Of a stretch of DNA of 64,000 bases, positions 25,301-36,586 are shown piece by piece. The notes beneath the pieces were generated by a model. It saw nothing but the letters and a program-made list of their open reading frames with translations, made no database searches and was not told where the DNA came from. The position numbers and the translations under genes are program-made. Position 1 is the first letter of the stretch. Each line of letters begins with the position of its first letter. This DNA is from Anaspis maculata (Eukaryota > Arthropoda > Insecta > Coleoptera > Scraptiidae), in contig OX421965.1 of the NCBI GenBank assembly GCA_949128115.1, positions 53,314,012 to 53,378,011 of the forward strand, in the 5' to 3' direction.

Positions 25301-28300
25301 CTGGCATTTAATTCAACTTATTTGAATTAAATCACTTTTTCCGCTTTTGGAACCGCTTGGCCGATGATCCTCTAGTATCAGGACGACATCCCGTTGTGCC
25401 TCTCTTCTTGTTGTTCGATTATAGAGCTCTCGAGATTGTTGAGACAGGTCTGACTACGAGTTTGAACACAATAAGACAGTATAAAATTTTAACATAACAT
25501 CAATCTATTGACTTCTATGTACAATTCAAAATGTTTAAATAATGGCTCGCTCCTATACCTAGCCCTACCATCACCACGCAGGCTAAATTATCTAAAAGAT
25601 CTAACCTATTCCCGAGGAGATACCTTTCCCCTAATTATTTCAGACGTCCCAACACCCCAACCCTCCGACGAACACCTGACTCTACACCTTGACCGACATT
25701 TAATTCTGACTGGTTTTCGCGGTTCAAAGTTCTTTTTGTGATTAAATCAGATCCAACATTTATGTTTGTGTTAGAGGTTATGTTAGGGTTAGGCCCAACT
25801 TCTAGACACTGAAAAGAGAAGAGTGACTTCGACCACGAGTGCTATCCAAGATTTGTGGGCCGGTGTGTGTATGGTAGCCCACCTTATTGTGGCATTCTTT
25901 TCAAAGGCTGTTGCTCCTTTTTGGGCCATGGTCTCTTTTGCCCGTTTGGAAAGGATTGGATATGGCTGCCTTTGTGGGGGCCTATTCCCTTTTTTCACCG
26001 TGAGTCGCCCCCAACGCTTAGAAAGATTCCCGCGGTCGCGCGTGTCTATAACCGGAAATGTTGAACCAATTTTCGCCCTTCCAAAAACTTCCAAACCGAT
26101 GGTGTCCGCGAAACAATTACTCTAGTCAAGGTACAAATTTAATTTGGGGAACGTTTTGAGCACGCCCCGTATACGCGCTAGTTCGTTGTTGTTTAGCAAT
26201 TTGTGAGAGAAGGCCGCAGCCAGGAGAAACAAAACGCAGAGAATTGACTATACAGGGTGTTCGCCGAAAAGCCGATGCGGAGAGGCGTCGGAATAATCTT
26301 TGCCCTAACGCGAAATAATCGCCGTCTACACTATTCTTGATCGAGCCCTAATAACAATTCATTTTTACAAAGTCCCTATCTGAACGATGACGTCGTTGGG
26401 TACCGGATTAAATTCATCAGTTCCGAATAAGAACGTCTTCATTCCCGTAACAAGTTCTATATGGAAATATCAGGAACGGTCGTGGCGCTAAAACAGAATC
26501 ATTAGTTTCAAGGAGGGGGGGGGTTCCATCAATCCGATCAACAATGGCGACTCTACGGCAGGGTCCGAACCCCGATACAAACACGATTCTATTTTATTTC
26601 AATGGGGCCTTGCACTGCCACTTTTACACACCGAGGGTGCCACGACCGTTGGGGGCAAATTCGATGATCTTGACGGCGTTGACGCTTCAGCGACCGACGT
26701 CCGTCATTTTATGTCTTGATTTGAACTTTGGATAACCTCTGTTTCTTGCTTGACGTCTCCAGTCACTGTCAGTTACTGGTCAAACTACTCAAACTCCCCT
26801 GTTTTTCGCGTCGTTACGGTCGCTTTATCGAAGTAGGCGCCCCCTATAGTAGTGGCGACCTCACGTTGAGTTTTTCAATTGCATGGCCCCATTACTTGAT
26901 TTTTCACGTAGTTCTCAAAATTTACTTTTTCCGAATAACTAGGAGCTTCAGAAACGTAGAGGAAGCTCACCCGCGAGTTTCCAGATCTAACCCACTAGGT
27001 CCGGTGCTCTGAGTACCGCAGTCACAAAGCCAAGTCCAGAGGGCCCAAGAGCGCGAATACCTTTCTATGAAGGTATCCAACAAAGGACGAGGCTTGAAAG
27101 TGGCTGTACTTGACGGCAGACAGTAGCGCAGACACCAGCACGTGCAGGCAGATTCAGAACGCACGCGTGAGCCCCATCATACATTTTTCACGACAAAGCC
27201 TAACCGTAAGCAACTATCGCAACTCACCAGACTAATCTCCCGCCCGTCGAGGTCATCACTCCGCCACACGAGATACCGAAACGAAAGACCTCATTTCTAT
27301 CGGGCCTGGTTCATTTAGGGGTTTCAACTCGACATCCTCGAGGTAGGCTAGAACTCATCGTCGAGGGAACGCGACTCAGCATCCTGGAGGGGGTTCGAAA
27401 CACTTCGTCAACGGGTCCCAACTCTACAACTTGGAGAAGGGTCGAAACTCAACACCGGAAGGGCCTTGGCACATCGACCTGGAGAAGGGCTGGAACTCGT
27501 CGTCGGAGGGCTCTGACTCGACACCTGGAGGCGGATCAAGACTCAATGTCCAAGGGCTCTGACACGACATCCTAGAGACGGGTTGCAACTCAACGGGGGA
27601 AGCAACTCATCAGTCTCTCGGAGGGTCAAAACTCAACCTGGAGGGTTCTCGACTCAGCGTGCCCCCAAGGGGACCAAAACACGACTCCGAAGGGTTCCAA
27701 CTCGACTTTCTCCAGGGGGCCTTTGAGACACATCAGCCGGGGGGAATCGACTCGTCATTTTCCAAGTGGGCTGGGGCTCATCATTGGGGCTTCGACGCTT
27801 CGGCCTCTAGGAGGGTCGCGACGCAACATAAACGGGTTCTAACTCAGCTTCCTCGAAGGGGACTGAAACTCTTCGCTAACAGGCCCGCAGAAGCACTCGG
27901 CGACGGACGTGACAAGTCGGGAGCGGACGGCAGCCCAGGAGGATTGGTCCAGGTACCACGGTCAATCTCCGGCGATATCCTCCATTCCCAGCAATTCGGA
28001 ATATTTTATTGCATCCAAAACGATCGCGAACGGTGTATAGACAGCTCAGGTAATCTGAGAAGTGCTCTGGAATGTGACCGGCGGTGCTAACACGTGTGAA
28101 TCGGATGGTGGCGGGCGGCGGGCGGTAGTACGGCGCGTCAACACAGCAGGAGTACGGCAGCAACTAGCTGGGTCAAAACGCGGGTGCTTTACATCATATG
28201 CACCAATTCACCATTTCATCGGACGTCGAACAGAAACGGTTATTGAATTATCGATGAGGAGCAAATAAATTATGTTGTAGAGCTTTGCGGGATTTACACG

Positions 28301-28440
28301 AATGAAATAAATAACTAGCGACATCTTTTAATGATGCCTCGACTCTAAATATTCACATTCTTATACCTCGATTTCACGGCTTTGAATTATTTTCCTCCGG
28401 ATTATTTTCGGCCCGCCAAATGCGGGTGGCTTCAGTTTCC
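25300..28440. other. Non-coding block separating two gypsy integrase fragments
   Basis: Holds a lone CAGGGTGTTCGCCGAAAAG terminus at about 26252, GC-rich sequence, and the minisatellite at 27318-27870. Overlapping open frames on both strands at 25789-26125 and 27659-28090 have no recognised domains; the second is a read-through of the minisatellite. The block probably includes one or more insertions into the gypsy relic. Confidence 0.4.
27318..27870. repeat. Degenerate minisatellite, unit about 30 bp
   Basis: Many imperfect copies of a unit resembling GGGTC.AAACTCAACACC.GGAG, with variants such as GGCTCTGACTCGACACCTGG. Copies differ in length and sequence, so the array looks old. Confidence 0.7.
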
Positions 28441-28980
28441 TCACTTTATCCGTTTTCAGCTTTCCTAGGCTCCTAGTTCTTGGCTTTCGGCCACTGTCGA
28501 CATCAGGATTTCACGTCATTCAAGCTGTTGACTCAATAGAATATCTCGCTTATCTTCGTCAACGTCTTGCTGACTCCAAGATGTCCTCCGATGGCGCCAT
28601 CGTGCATCTTTCTCAGGCTCTTGTTCACTTGTTTCTTGGGAAGCACAATTCCGATACTTTCTGCTTCCTATCCGGGTTTTCCCATATTCTTCTCAACAGT
28701 CCATCTCCATCCTCAAGGAGCTCCATTGTGTCCAGAGAGAGTCAAACTCCGGTTTTGCTTCCAAGATCTCTGCCTATTCCAGTCTGTCCTGTTTTAGCTG
28801 TTTCTTTTTCCACCAGCAAGCTAAAGCGCAGAGTTTTCTCGCTGTTCCCTTTTCACCGCAGCTTTGGTCTAGTCTCGTGGAATCCAAGCGGCGATCTCCT
28901 AACCTCTACTTCATTCCGCTTGTTCATCGCATGCCTTCAAATTACGTATAGAAGTTTTATCCGCATTTCATAGCTGACGA
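28440..28980 (-). pseudogene. Decayed Ty3/gypsy pol: tether and integrase zinc-binding domain
   Basis: Minus-strand translation gives LLRRIWENPDRKQKVSEL, then KKQVNKSLRKMHDGAIGGHL and GVSKTLTKI..., then a FY.VN..NDVKS.CRQ segment. This is the usual order at the start of a gypsy integrase, with its H-H-C zinc ligands. Stops and frameshifts interrupt it. It matches the strand and expected order of the integrase core fragment at 24730-25300. Confidence 0.75.
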
Positions 28981-28989
28981 AACCTTGTG

Positions 28990-30640
28990 ATCTCGTTAGT
29001 TGCAACTTTCGAGTAAATAGGTACTCTGTAGCTCTGTACTGAATATTTATGGACAAAATCAGAAATCAGTCATCTTTAACTGGTTCTCTTTGTTAAAATC
29101 TCATTGGAACAAGGCCGGATTTTTACTATGCTGCCAATATTTCATATTCAATATTTCCCTCCAGGTATCCACCAGTAGAACACTACAATATGCCGCGATA
29201 GTCGCTCGCCCTCTCATCTACTGCCAAATAAAATTTCTGTGCCTATATGCTTTCATCGAACAAGTGTTGAATAAAACCATCAAGTGTGAGCGAGTCGCTC
29301 TGCTTCCAACTGACAACGATATCATTATTATGTAGAGTAAGTATAGCTACACCATTCAACAGAAAATTATCGTGCTTTAATATTTAATGCAGTGTCAAGT
29401 CTTTGTTTTGTGGTGGACGGCTGCGAGTCTACCGACTTGAGAATAAATTGAGCTAATTATCTTCTTCACATGTGCCTATGTATCGACAGGTTGTTCGAAA
29501 AAAGCGGACGACATTATTGCCTCGATTAATGAATCCTTCATTCCATAAACTATACCCATGTTATATGGCAAAAAGCCGCAATTGAATATTACTCGACCTC
29601 TATTCCCATTAGAACCTTTCACCCCTGACCCCTGCCAAAGCGGATGGAGTTGAGAACTGAAATAATGCTAATTATGTGTCCTTCTCGAATTTGAAATTGA
29701 CCTGTCTTGGGACTTTTTTGAGGTGGAGGGCAATTTTTTGATGAAAAATCGGGGTAGGGGCGTTTTGAAATGGAAGCCCTGTCTGTAATGCTACTGACAA
29801 TAAAAATCTCGCTCCAACTTAATTATTTCAGAATAAAACTTCAAATCGTAAAAGAGGCAATCAACACAACGATCAAATTATCCGCAATACGACCGAACAT
29901 GCTCTAAAGTTTTACAGACTTTGCGCAAAACTTTATGAGACTGAGTATCTACCTATCTACGACGAGAGACTTTTTTGTATTGGCGGTTCAGAATAATAGA
30001 CATTTTGATACCGAAAGCGGTACAACGATAGCCAGTTTGGTGCACTCCGATTTTGATGTCACTTTTCGACTTCTTTAAGCGTGGTTTTCTCTTTATTTCT
30101 TGAGAAGACGATTCGAGGTTCGTATTTTTCATCTTAATAAAATACAAACAAACTAATCACAATTTAGGTTTGATTAGATACATTTTGTATTCAAAAAGAA
30201 ATTACTAGTGCAAACGCGACCAGAATTTCAAAATTCCTATGAATTGTTTGAAGCTACTTGTGGAAAATTTTATCGTAAACGTAAACTGCGCAGCAATGGA
30301 ATTGTCGGAGTCGCTCGATTGTGAAATTCAAACTTACTTTTAATTGTATCTCCAGAAAAAGGTACCTCAATCTTTCTGTAAACTTTTCTATCAACCTTTC
30401 CGTTCCCATGTGCTCCGACCAACGTGGTTCACTTGCAGTACCCCATGGATTTATTCCACTAAAACGATCTGTAATTTTTAAGCAAAACATGATTCACGTT
30501 ATCAAGGTGACAAACAAGTTATTGAAATTCAACGTAATTCTAGAAATAAATTTGAATAAGAACAACATTCTAACTAAAACATTCCACGGACCATTGCTAT
30601 TGTTCTAGGCACGGTAACTCCCTCGATAAACATATAAACG
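28990..30640. other. Anonymous non-coding DNA
   Basis: No gene recognised. Short open frames at 29090, 29953, 30254 and 30321 lack motifs. Confidence 0.4.
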
Positions 30641-30647
30641 GGAGTCG

Positions 30648-30825
30648 GACAACTCGTCGACACCCAAGTCATCGACAGGATAGCTTGCCGACACCCAACT
30701 CATCGACAAGACGACTCACCGACAGGACAACTCGCCGACACAACAACTCACCGACAAAACAACTCGTCGACAGAACCACCCGTCGACAAGACAATTCACT
30801 GATAGGACAACTCATCAACAAGATA
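30648..30825. repeat. Minisatellite, unit about 18 bp
   Basis: Around ten imperfect copies of a GACAACTCGTCGACA-type unit with ATC/CTC and CACC/GGA variants. Non-coding. Confidence 0.8.
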
Positions 30826-30874
30826 ACTTATACGATAGCTTTTAACAACTTACGGAAATAATCAAAATATTGTA

Positions 30875-31447
30875 ACGTATGGTCCGAAAGTTTTGGGAAA
30901 TAGTTCTAAGCTAATAACTTTTTCTGAATAGTCTTTATTTTCGTACTTGATATTGCAAAAATTAACATCATATATTATAATAACAAACTCAGATTGAACA
31001 TATTGAGAATGGACCATTATCTTCAATGGATCTCAATTATCTTCTGTCATCTTCCATTATTTTCTGTATCAATTTGTCAAATGCGAAATTCTCTAATGTT
31101 ATTGAAAAATGTGACGCCATAATTGGTCTTCATTCGCAGCTTCCCATCCCGTGTCGTATACTATCCCGCTCAATACTTACCAAAAATCTTATATTGGTCG
31201 AGCTTGCGGTACATTGGGAGGCAGGAGCTCTGAGAAATTAATCCTGCTGTTGTCCAGAGAAAGATCGAACATGGCAGAAGAAAACCGAGAGCCATCAAAG
31301 ATAATGGCCCATCTTCAATATGTTGAATACGAATTTGAAATTGTTGAAGATGACGCTAGTTTTTGCAATATCAAGTTACAAAATTAAAACGATCAAAAAA
31401 TAGTTATCAGCTTTTAAAAAAATTCCCAAAACTTTCGGACCATACGT
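30875..31447. mobile_element. TIR element with ACGTATGGTCCGAAAGTTTT ends, 573 bp
   Basis: ACGTATGGTCCGAAAGTTTT followed by GGGAA at the left is mirrored exactly at the right, and both ends abut TA. A GCT.ATAACT block continues the inverted match. The interior lacks a transposase; short open frames there have no motifs. The TA flanks suggest a Tc1/mariner-type non-autonomous element. Confidence 0.8.
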
Positions 31448-31762
31448 TATATAGTATTGTTTAAAAAAACTCTTGCACCTCCAATTTTCACAGATCCCCG
31501 CGCCACCCTACACGGAGTACAAATTTGGCTAGAAATCTGATTTGGTATGTCTGAGTCCATAGTACATATTTCTGCCAGGTGGCATTTCTTAAACACAAAA
31601 TGCAAGGTGAATCGCCTCAACGTCCGGACTAATGTGTCAAATTGTCAATGAAAACTTTTCTCATCTTTATAATTATCATTTATCCATGCAACATGAATTT
31701 CTTTTATAGTCAGTCTAAGACCCGGTCAGATAAAGTCAGTCAGTTAAGTTCTTTGATTCGAA

Positions 31763-31876
31763 GACAACTTGGACATGGTAAAGCCGTGAACAAAACAACT
31801 TGGACATGGTAACGCCGTGTTCAAAACAACTTGGACATGGTAACGCCGTGTTCAAAACAACTTGGATATGGTCAAG
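31763..31876. repeat. Minisatellite, unit 31 bp, about 3.7 copies
   Basis: Repeats of ACAACTTGGACATGGTAACG followed by CCGTGTTCAAA-type sequence. A wider direct repeat starting AGACCCGGTCAGAT at 31719 and 31920 encloses it and suggests duplication of a larger segment. Confidence 0.85.
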
Positions 31877-32104
31877 CTAAGAACGTGAACCTCGTGAGGT
31901 TCCAGTTGTTTTTTTTTTCAAGACCCGGTCAGATCAAGTCAGACAATTCAGTTCTTTGATTCAAAAACAACTTCAACTTGGTAAAGCCGTGTAACATCGT
32001 GTTCACTCCCATACTCCCGTGACCGGTGGTCTCTTAATGTGTACAACCACCCCTCGCCTTCCTTAGGTACAAATAAGAACGACCCTTCGCTCGCAGCATT
32101 ATTA

Positions 32105-32475
32105 TTCATCTTTGAGTTATCCTAAAGACATTAGGCATCGAATTGTATTTCAGAAATGACAACATTCCGTACATCGTTGAAAACATTGATCATAAAACCA
32201 CAAATTGCATCACGGAACGATTTATAGTTTCCAAGATTAGCAAGATTTTTGACCCGTTAGGACTTCTGCAACCGATAATAATTCGATTGAAAATAATGCA
32301 GCAGCTCTGAGCAGTGAAAGTTGAGTGGGATGATCCCTTATCAAACGAGTTACTCGATATGTGGCAACAATGCATGAGAAGTTTACGAACACTTGAAACC
32401 CTTAAAATTCTAAGAAAAACTATACCTATACCGCAGATTCGAGGGATCTAGAATTGCGTGGCTATTGTGATGCCT
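32105..32475 (+). pseudogene. BEL/Pao pol fragment, part 1
   Basis: One frame gives TERFIVSKISKIFDPLGLLQ followed by P.IIRLKIMQQL, a premature stop, then VEWDDPL and MWQQCM. This is the FDPLGLL..P segment diagnostic of BEL/Pao polymerases, just downstream of reverse transcriptase. It runs to a GYCDASM segment that starts the RNase H domain. A TGA and other damage show it is dead. It continues at 33980 after a 1.5-kb insertion. Confidence 0.85.
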
Positions 32476-32481
32476 CAATGG

Positions 32482-33979
32482 TATTACGAACTCAACAGAT
32501 TTGTCCAGCGTCAGCGGAGAAGGCTGGATTCTAAAAAAGTTGACAAAAGGCGCCACGGATTTGTGTGGTGCTCACAATAAATAACTATGTACTTACCAAA
32601 TTAATCTTAATACCTTAAACGCTAATTAAGTACAAACCCGAAAATAATAATTCACGATTAAAGAAAAGATAAAATTCCAATTTGATAAAACGTTTAATCT
32701 TGAGGGAAGAAAAACTACGAAAAGTAAGTAAATAAAATAAATAAAACAAAATCAAAAGGGTGGTTTCTGAAATCACTACACACGACTTGGTAAATTCAAT
32801 ATATACAAGTAAGTATCGGTAAACAAATTATACGAGGACTAATACAGAGTGTTTGTGCAAGTAACTGGTGGTAGTTCCACAACTAAATACCGAAATAACC
32901 CTAGAATGTCAGGCCTGCAAAGAGAAATCTACGGCTTCGAGCCTGAAAGTGAATTCTACCTTGACTCCCGAGTCTAATTAAGATTTGCCTAGCATGAGGG
33001 GTTGAGTGCAACTCGCGGGGCGTTTCACAGCTGTGCAACTTCTCAAGTTTTGCGTCGATAAATCAGGTGACGGATATTGAACTCTTAACTAGACGTTTGG
33101 GCAGGTAATGGGGATAAAAAAAAACACAGTAGCTTATTCTCTCTACAGGACTACCTCCACTTTTCCACTGTGGCAATCACTTTCCAAAAGGGGCTGGTAT
33201 TATAGTTGGCTAGAAATAATATAGATGCTGTTCTAGGCACTCGTATTTTGCCTGTTGTTCTTTTCCGTGAAGACAGAGTAGGTAGTTCGCCTTTAGTCAC
33301 AACCCTTGATGAATCCAAATAATTTCGCTCTCCAATCAACCTCGGTTCCAGCCGGATAATAGAAGCCTGAAGAAAACCCTTGATCGTCAAAACCATTGCA
33401 AAGAAATAACAAATCGCTGAACGTACCTTCAGTGATGTTGAGCGGCTTTAAGTGAAGTACTTATACCAGCGGTTAATAAACTTCAGGAGTGTAAAATATG
33501 CTATTTGTCTCACGACGAACTAGAAATAGTAACGTCTGAAATAGAGAACTTGAATAGTTACCATAAATGAAACGAAAGAACGAAAATCAAACCTCAGATG
33601 TTGGAGACCCCTGTGTAAGAAATAATCCGACTTCGAGTCGTTCTCGCTTGGCAAATTCAGCCAGAAATTTTTGAGGACCGGCTAATAATCCGCAGGTTGC
33701 GATCGATTTATGTGTGCAGATATTACAAATCTTTCAAAGACACAAACAATCAAAATTTCATAGCCAAAGTACCTCTCGTTACCAAGGGACGCTGAAGAAT
33801 AATCAGTTTCGCCTCATCACCGCTTTTTCCTTCCGTCCTTGTACCACGAAAAAGTATTACCTATCATTCATTCGTTCCAGAAAATAATTCGAAACTACTC
33901 TAATCAAACAAAATCGTGCCGTTATAATATACAGGGTGAACTATAAATACGTAAAATGGAAACAAACAAAATGATGTCA
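32482..33979. mobile_element. 1498-bp insertion in the BEL/Pao relic, possibly a solo LTR
   Basis: Bounded on both sides by CAATGG, taken as a 6-bp target duplication because the interrupted BEL/Pao reading frame rejoins there (CDASM before, M.THGRCIHLRS after). The insert starts TATTACGAAC and ends GATGTCA, which could be an LTR with a mutated TG start. A CAGGGTGAACTATAAATACG sequence lies near its right end. No protein-coding domain was seen, including in the 81-residue minus-strand frame at 33151-33396. Confidence 0.6.
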
Positions 33980-34600
33980 CAATGGGGACTCACGGCCGTT
34001 GTATTCATTTGAGATCTCACGATAATGTCAATAATACCTACATTACTTATCCCTTGTGCTCAAAAAGTCGCTTGGCACCTCTTGAAACGCAATCCATTCC
34101 GCGTTCAGAATCATGTGGTGCCCATCTACTCGCACAACTGATGGATATAACAGTGGCCATACTTGGCCAAACTATAACCCGGCGAGATACTTCTGGATAG
34201 ACATCATTATCGTTTTGGCGTGGCTGGCCAATCAATTAAAACAGTTCAATACTCTCGTTGCAAATTGAGTAGCTGCAATTCAGTCATTGAGTGAAAGAAC
34301 TGAATGGAGTCATATCGATAGTAAGGTCAACCCGGCCGATATTGTGTCTCGCGGTTGCTTACCTGAAGAAGTATCAAGCTCATTGTTATGGTGGTATGGT
34401 CCGAAACAATTGGAATTTCCAATTCCGAGTGGCAAACCACTAAAGCATCAAAACAAAATATATTCGAATTACCTGAAACCAAAAAGGTGCTGGTAAACAA
34501 TCATACGATCCCAGTTGACGAATCCTTCAATCATACTTTGATTGTTCAGGTAATTTACTTCGATATATCAGCGAATCGAAGTGAAAATAATGTGCATTTG
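33980..34600 (+). pseudogene. BEL/Pao pol fragment, part 2
   Basis: Continues the interrupted frame with GRCIHLRS, then CSKSRLAPLETQSIPRSESC followed by GAHLLAQLMD. An IVLAWL..QLK.FNTLVAN segment comes next, then SHIDSKVNPADIVSRGCLPE and LLWWYGP. These are the standard RNase H and connecting motifs of BEL/Pao polymerases, in order. A frameshift near 34200 and a stop near 34267 show that it is inactive. Integrase was not recognised downstream. Confidence 0.85.
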
Positions 34601-34639
34601 AAAGGGTGTCAAGGAGCCACAAGGGCCCTTTGAGGGCTT

Positions 34640-35863
34640 GCTCCTCAGTTTGTCTCGGTTTGTTGATAAGTTGTTTGGTAATTTTTTAATCAAGTCCAAA
34701 CCTCTCCCTCAACGCCCAACGGGAAAGTATTGTGATGACACCACAGATTTTGTGTAATCTAGGCAACTTGAAAAACTCATCGTTCTACTCTTTCTTTTAT
34801 CTTCAAGAAACACAGCGACTGTGTAGGCAAACTTCTCTCCTTTCTCTATTATTGCCGGTAGATTAAGGAGAAATGAATTGGATTTGTAGTCCCGCGGAGC
34901 ATGGGGTTGATGGCGTGTTTATGGGGTTGCTCTGCATTTCTCTTCGTGCACTTCTCTTTGATTGCGAGGTAAACGGTGTTCAGTTAGTCGTTTGTAAATA
35001 AAGGAAAGAGGCAAATAAAGTGCGGACTCCAGAAAACCAGTTTCCTCGAGTGTACGTAAGTGGAAACGGGCAGACCTTTGCACACACGGACACACAGCAC
35101 TCTCTCGCGCACACACTCACACACACACATACATACAAACAGCACCAAGCCAGACATCTCGAACGCCGCTGCCTCGGTCTCTCGGGGACCGCCCAAAATT
35201 GCCGGCTTGACCGAGAATTTGATGAGCGAGATTTGAGACCGCCGAGATACGGACCTAATACAGAAAACACTGTCGGGAATAAACATGAAAAGAATGAACT
35301 TTTCTTCTTTGGCTTTATTGTTCGCGCACAACAAAACTCGATAATGCATGGCCCGGCAACCGGCAACAAGAACGCCGATGTCCCATTCCTCGACGCCGGC
35401 GACACTCCAGACCATTTGGCTCCATTTGGAGATTGATTCCAAAGGTTCGTACATCAATGGTGCAATGGAGGCTCGTCCCGTGGGATCCGAACACTGGATT
35501 ATTAAATCCCAGGAAGTTTATCTCAATGAAACAGATCATAGCAGGTGGCATAGGTACGCATTATAAGCGCCCTGGATATTCCCCAGCCGGATGCGGATGG
35601 ACCCCGGTCATCCTCTTTCCAGCTTCGTGAATCATTAATTTTGGGGCTTACATCAGCCTTGGGCGCTTCATCCACAAGTTTTCTTGCAGATCCGACCCAG
35701 TCGGCCTCTCGTGCTACGGGTATTATGACTTTGAGTACAAACGAGTATGAACTTCCATTTTGATGTGTTTTGATATTTAGTTGACACAATACTTAATTCG
35801 AATGTACCCCAACTATAGAAATGTGTTGTAATGTGCAATATTTGAATATTTCAACCACGATTA
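34640..35863. other. Anonymous DNA with a CA repeat and unresolved open frames
   Basis: Includes the CA microsatellite at 35081-35140 and a GC-richer stretch to 35640 with overlapping open frames on both strands. One plus-strand stretch (about 35434-35554) reads as a plausible exon but no family was recognised. Confidence 0.4.
35081..35140. repeat. (CA)n microsatellite, interrupted
   Basis: CACACACGGACACACAGCAC followed by further CA and CATA runs. The open frames crossing it on both strands are low-complexity. Confidence 0.9.
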
Positions 35864-35873
35864 CCTACCTATA
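35864..35873. repeat. SINE target-site duplication, left copy
   Basis: CCTACCTATA, repeated exactly at 36213-36222 on the other side of the SINE. Confidence 0.8.
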
Positions 35874-36212
35874 TATTTTTTTATTCGTTTATTTAACGTC
35901 GGCCTATTTCCGCAACGAGGCCTTACACCGACGCCGGTGAATGCTTTCCTCCACTATACCGGAAATTTTGCCGAACCGCTGTGTGTTCCAGCACAGGGTA
36001 GGGATTTTTAACGACCACCAACATCGCATGGGGTCGGTACCATCGTTCGTATTTTACGTGCTATGCGACACACGGCGCGTCTTGCATTTAGCAAGCATTC
36101 CAACTAAACCAAGAAGCTTGTTTCCGAGGCGAAAATCCGTCCCCGGCGGAGATCGAACCCGCGACCCCTGGAGTGGTAGTCCAACGCGCTTACTATCACA
36201 CCACAAGCTCCT
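35874..36212 (-). mobile_element. tRNA-derived SINE, full length
   Basis: Read on the minus strand, the head starts GGAGGAGCTTGTGGTGTGAT. It contains a tRNA-like A box (TGGTGTGATAGTAAGCGCG, 36185-36203) and a B box (GGTTCGATCTC, 36149-36159), the internal RNA polymerase III promoter. A unique body follows, and the tail is AT-rich (TAAATAAACGAATAAAAAAA-type). Exact 10-bp duplications flank the 339-bp element. A headless relative lies at 15572-15770. It depends on a LINE for movement; none is seen in the window. Confidence 0.85.
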
Positions 36213-36222
36213 CCTACCTATA
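36213..36222. repeat. SINE target-site duplication, right copy
   Basis: CCTACCTATA, identical to 35864-35873. Confidence 0.8.
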
Positions 36223-36586
36223 ATTAGTTATATGTTTTTTTCACTAGGGTACCTAGGTACGCTATGTAAAAATCTGATGGTGATGGTTGTATTGATACAA
36301 AGCTAACGTCGTCAGAGCTAGTTGTGTAGATGTGGTTCGTTATGTGCAGAGGCTATGTGCTTATGTGACAGCTGTCGCGCAATTAAGGTAAGTTCTCTCA
36401 GAGTGGAAATTTACTGCGGCCGACAACTGTGTTCCACATTCTTCCTATTAAGTCCAGAATCCCGTTCCTCAAAATTTCAGATTGTTATTTGAAATTTGCA
36501 GGTTCACCTATTTTTACTCTAACTAGCCTGTATTAGGGTAAATTACAGAAAACACCGCCTGAATTGATTCAAAGCTCGTATTATAT
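36223..36586. other. Anonymous flank between SINE and LTR retrotransposon
   Basis: Nothing recognised. The last four bases, ATAT, form the target duplication of the retrotransposon and recur at 55229-55232. Confidence 0.5.

Noticed and set aside
25789..26125. Overlapping 100-residue open frames on both strands
   Set aside because: Mirror frames in GC-richer DNA, no domain, no splice or start context; treated as chance.
30648..31876. CRISPR array
   Set aside because: The repeats are contiguous minisatellites without unique spacers, in an animal genome.
34980..35457. Long overlapping open frames on both strands at the CA repeat
   Set aside because: Low-complexity Cys-Val or Thr-His runs from the CA microsatellite; only the short stretch after 35430 deserved mention.
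36141..36212. Stand-alone tRNA gene on the minus strand
   Set aside because: A and B boxes are present, but the acceptor stem does not close, and the sequence continues into a body and AT tail bounded by target duplications, so it is a SINE.
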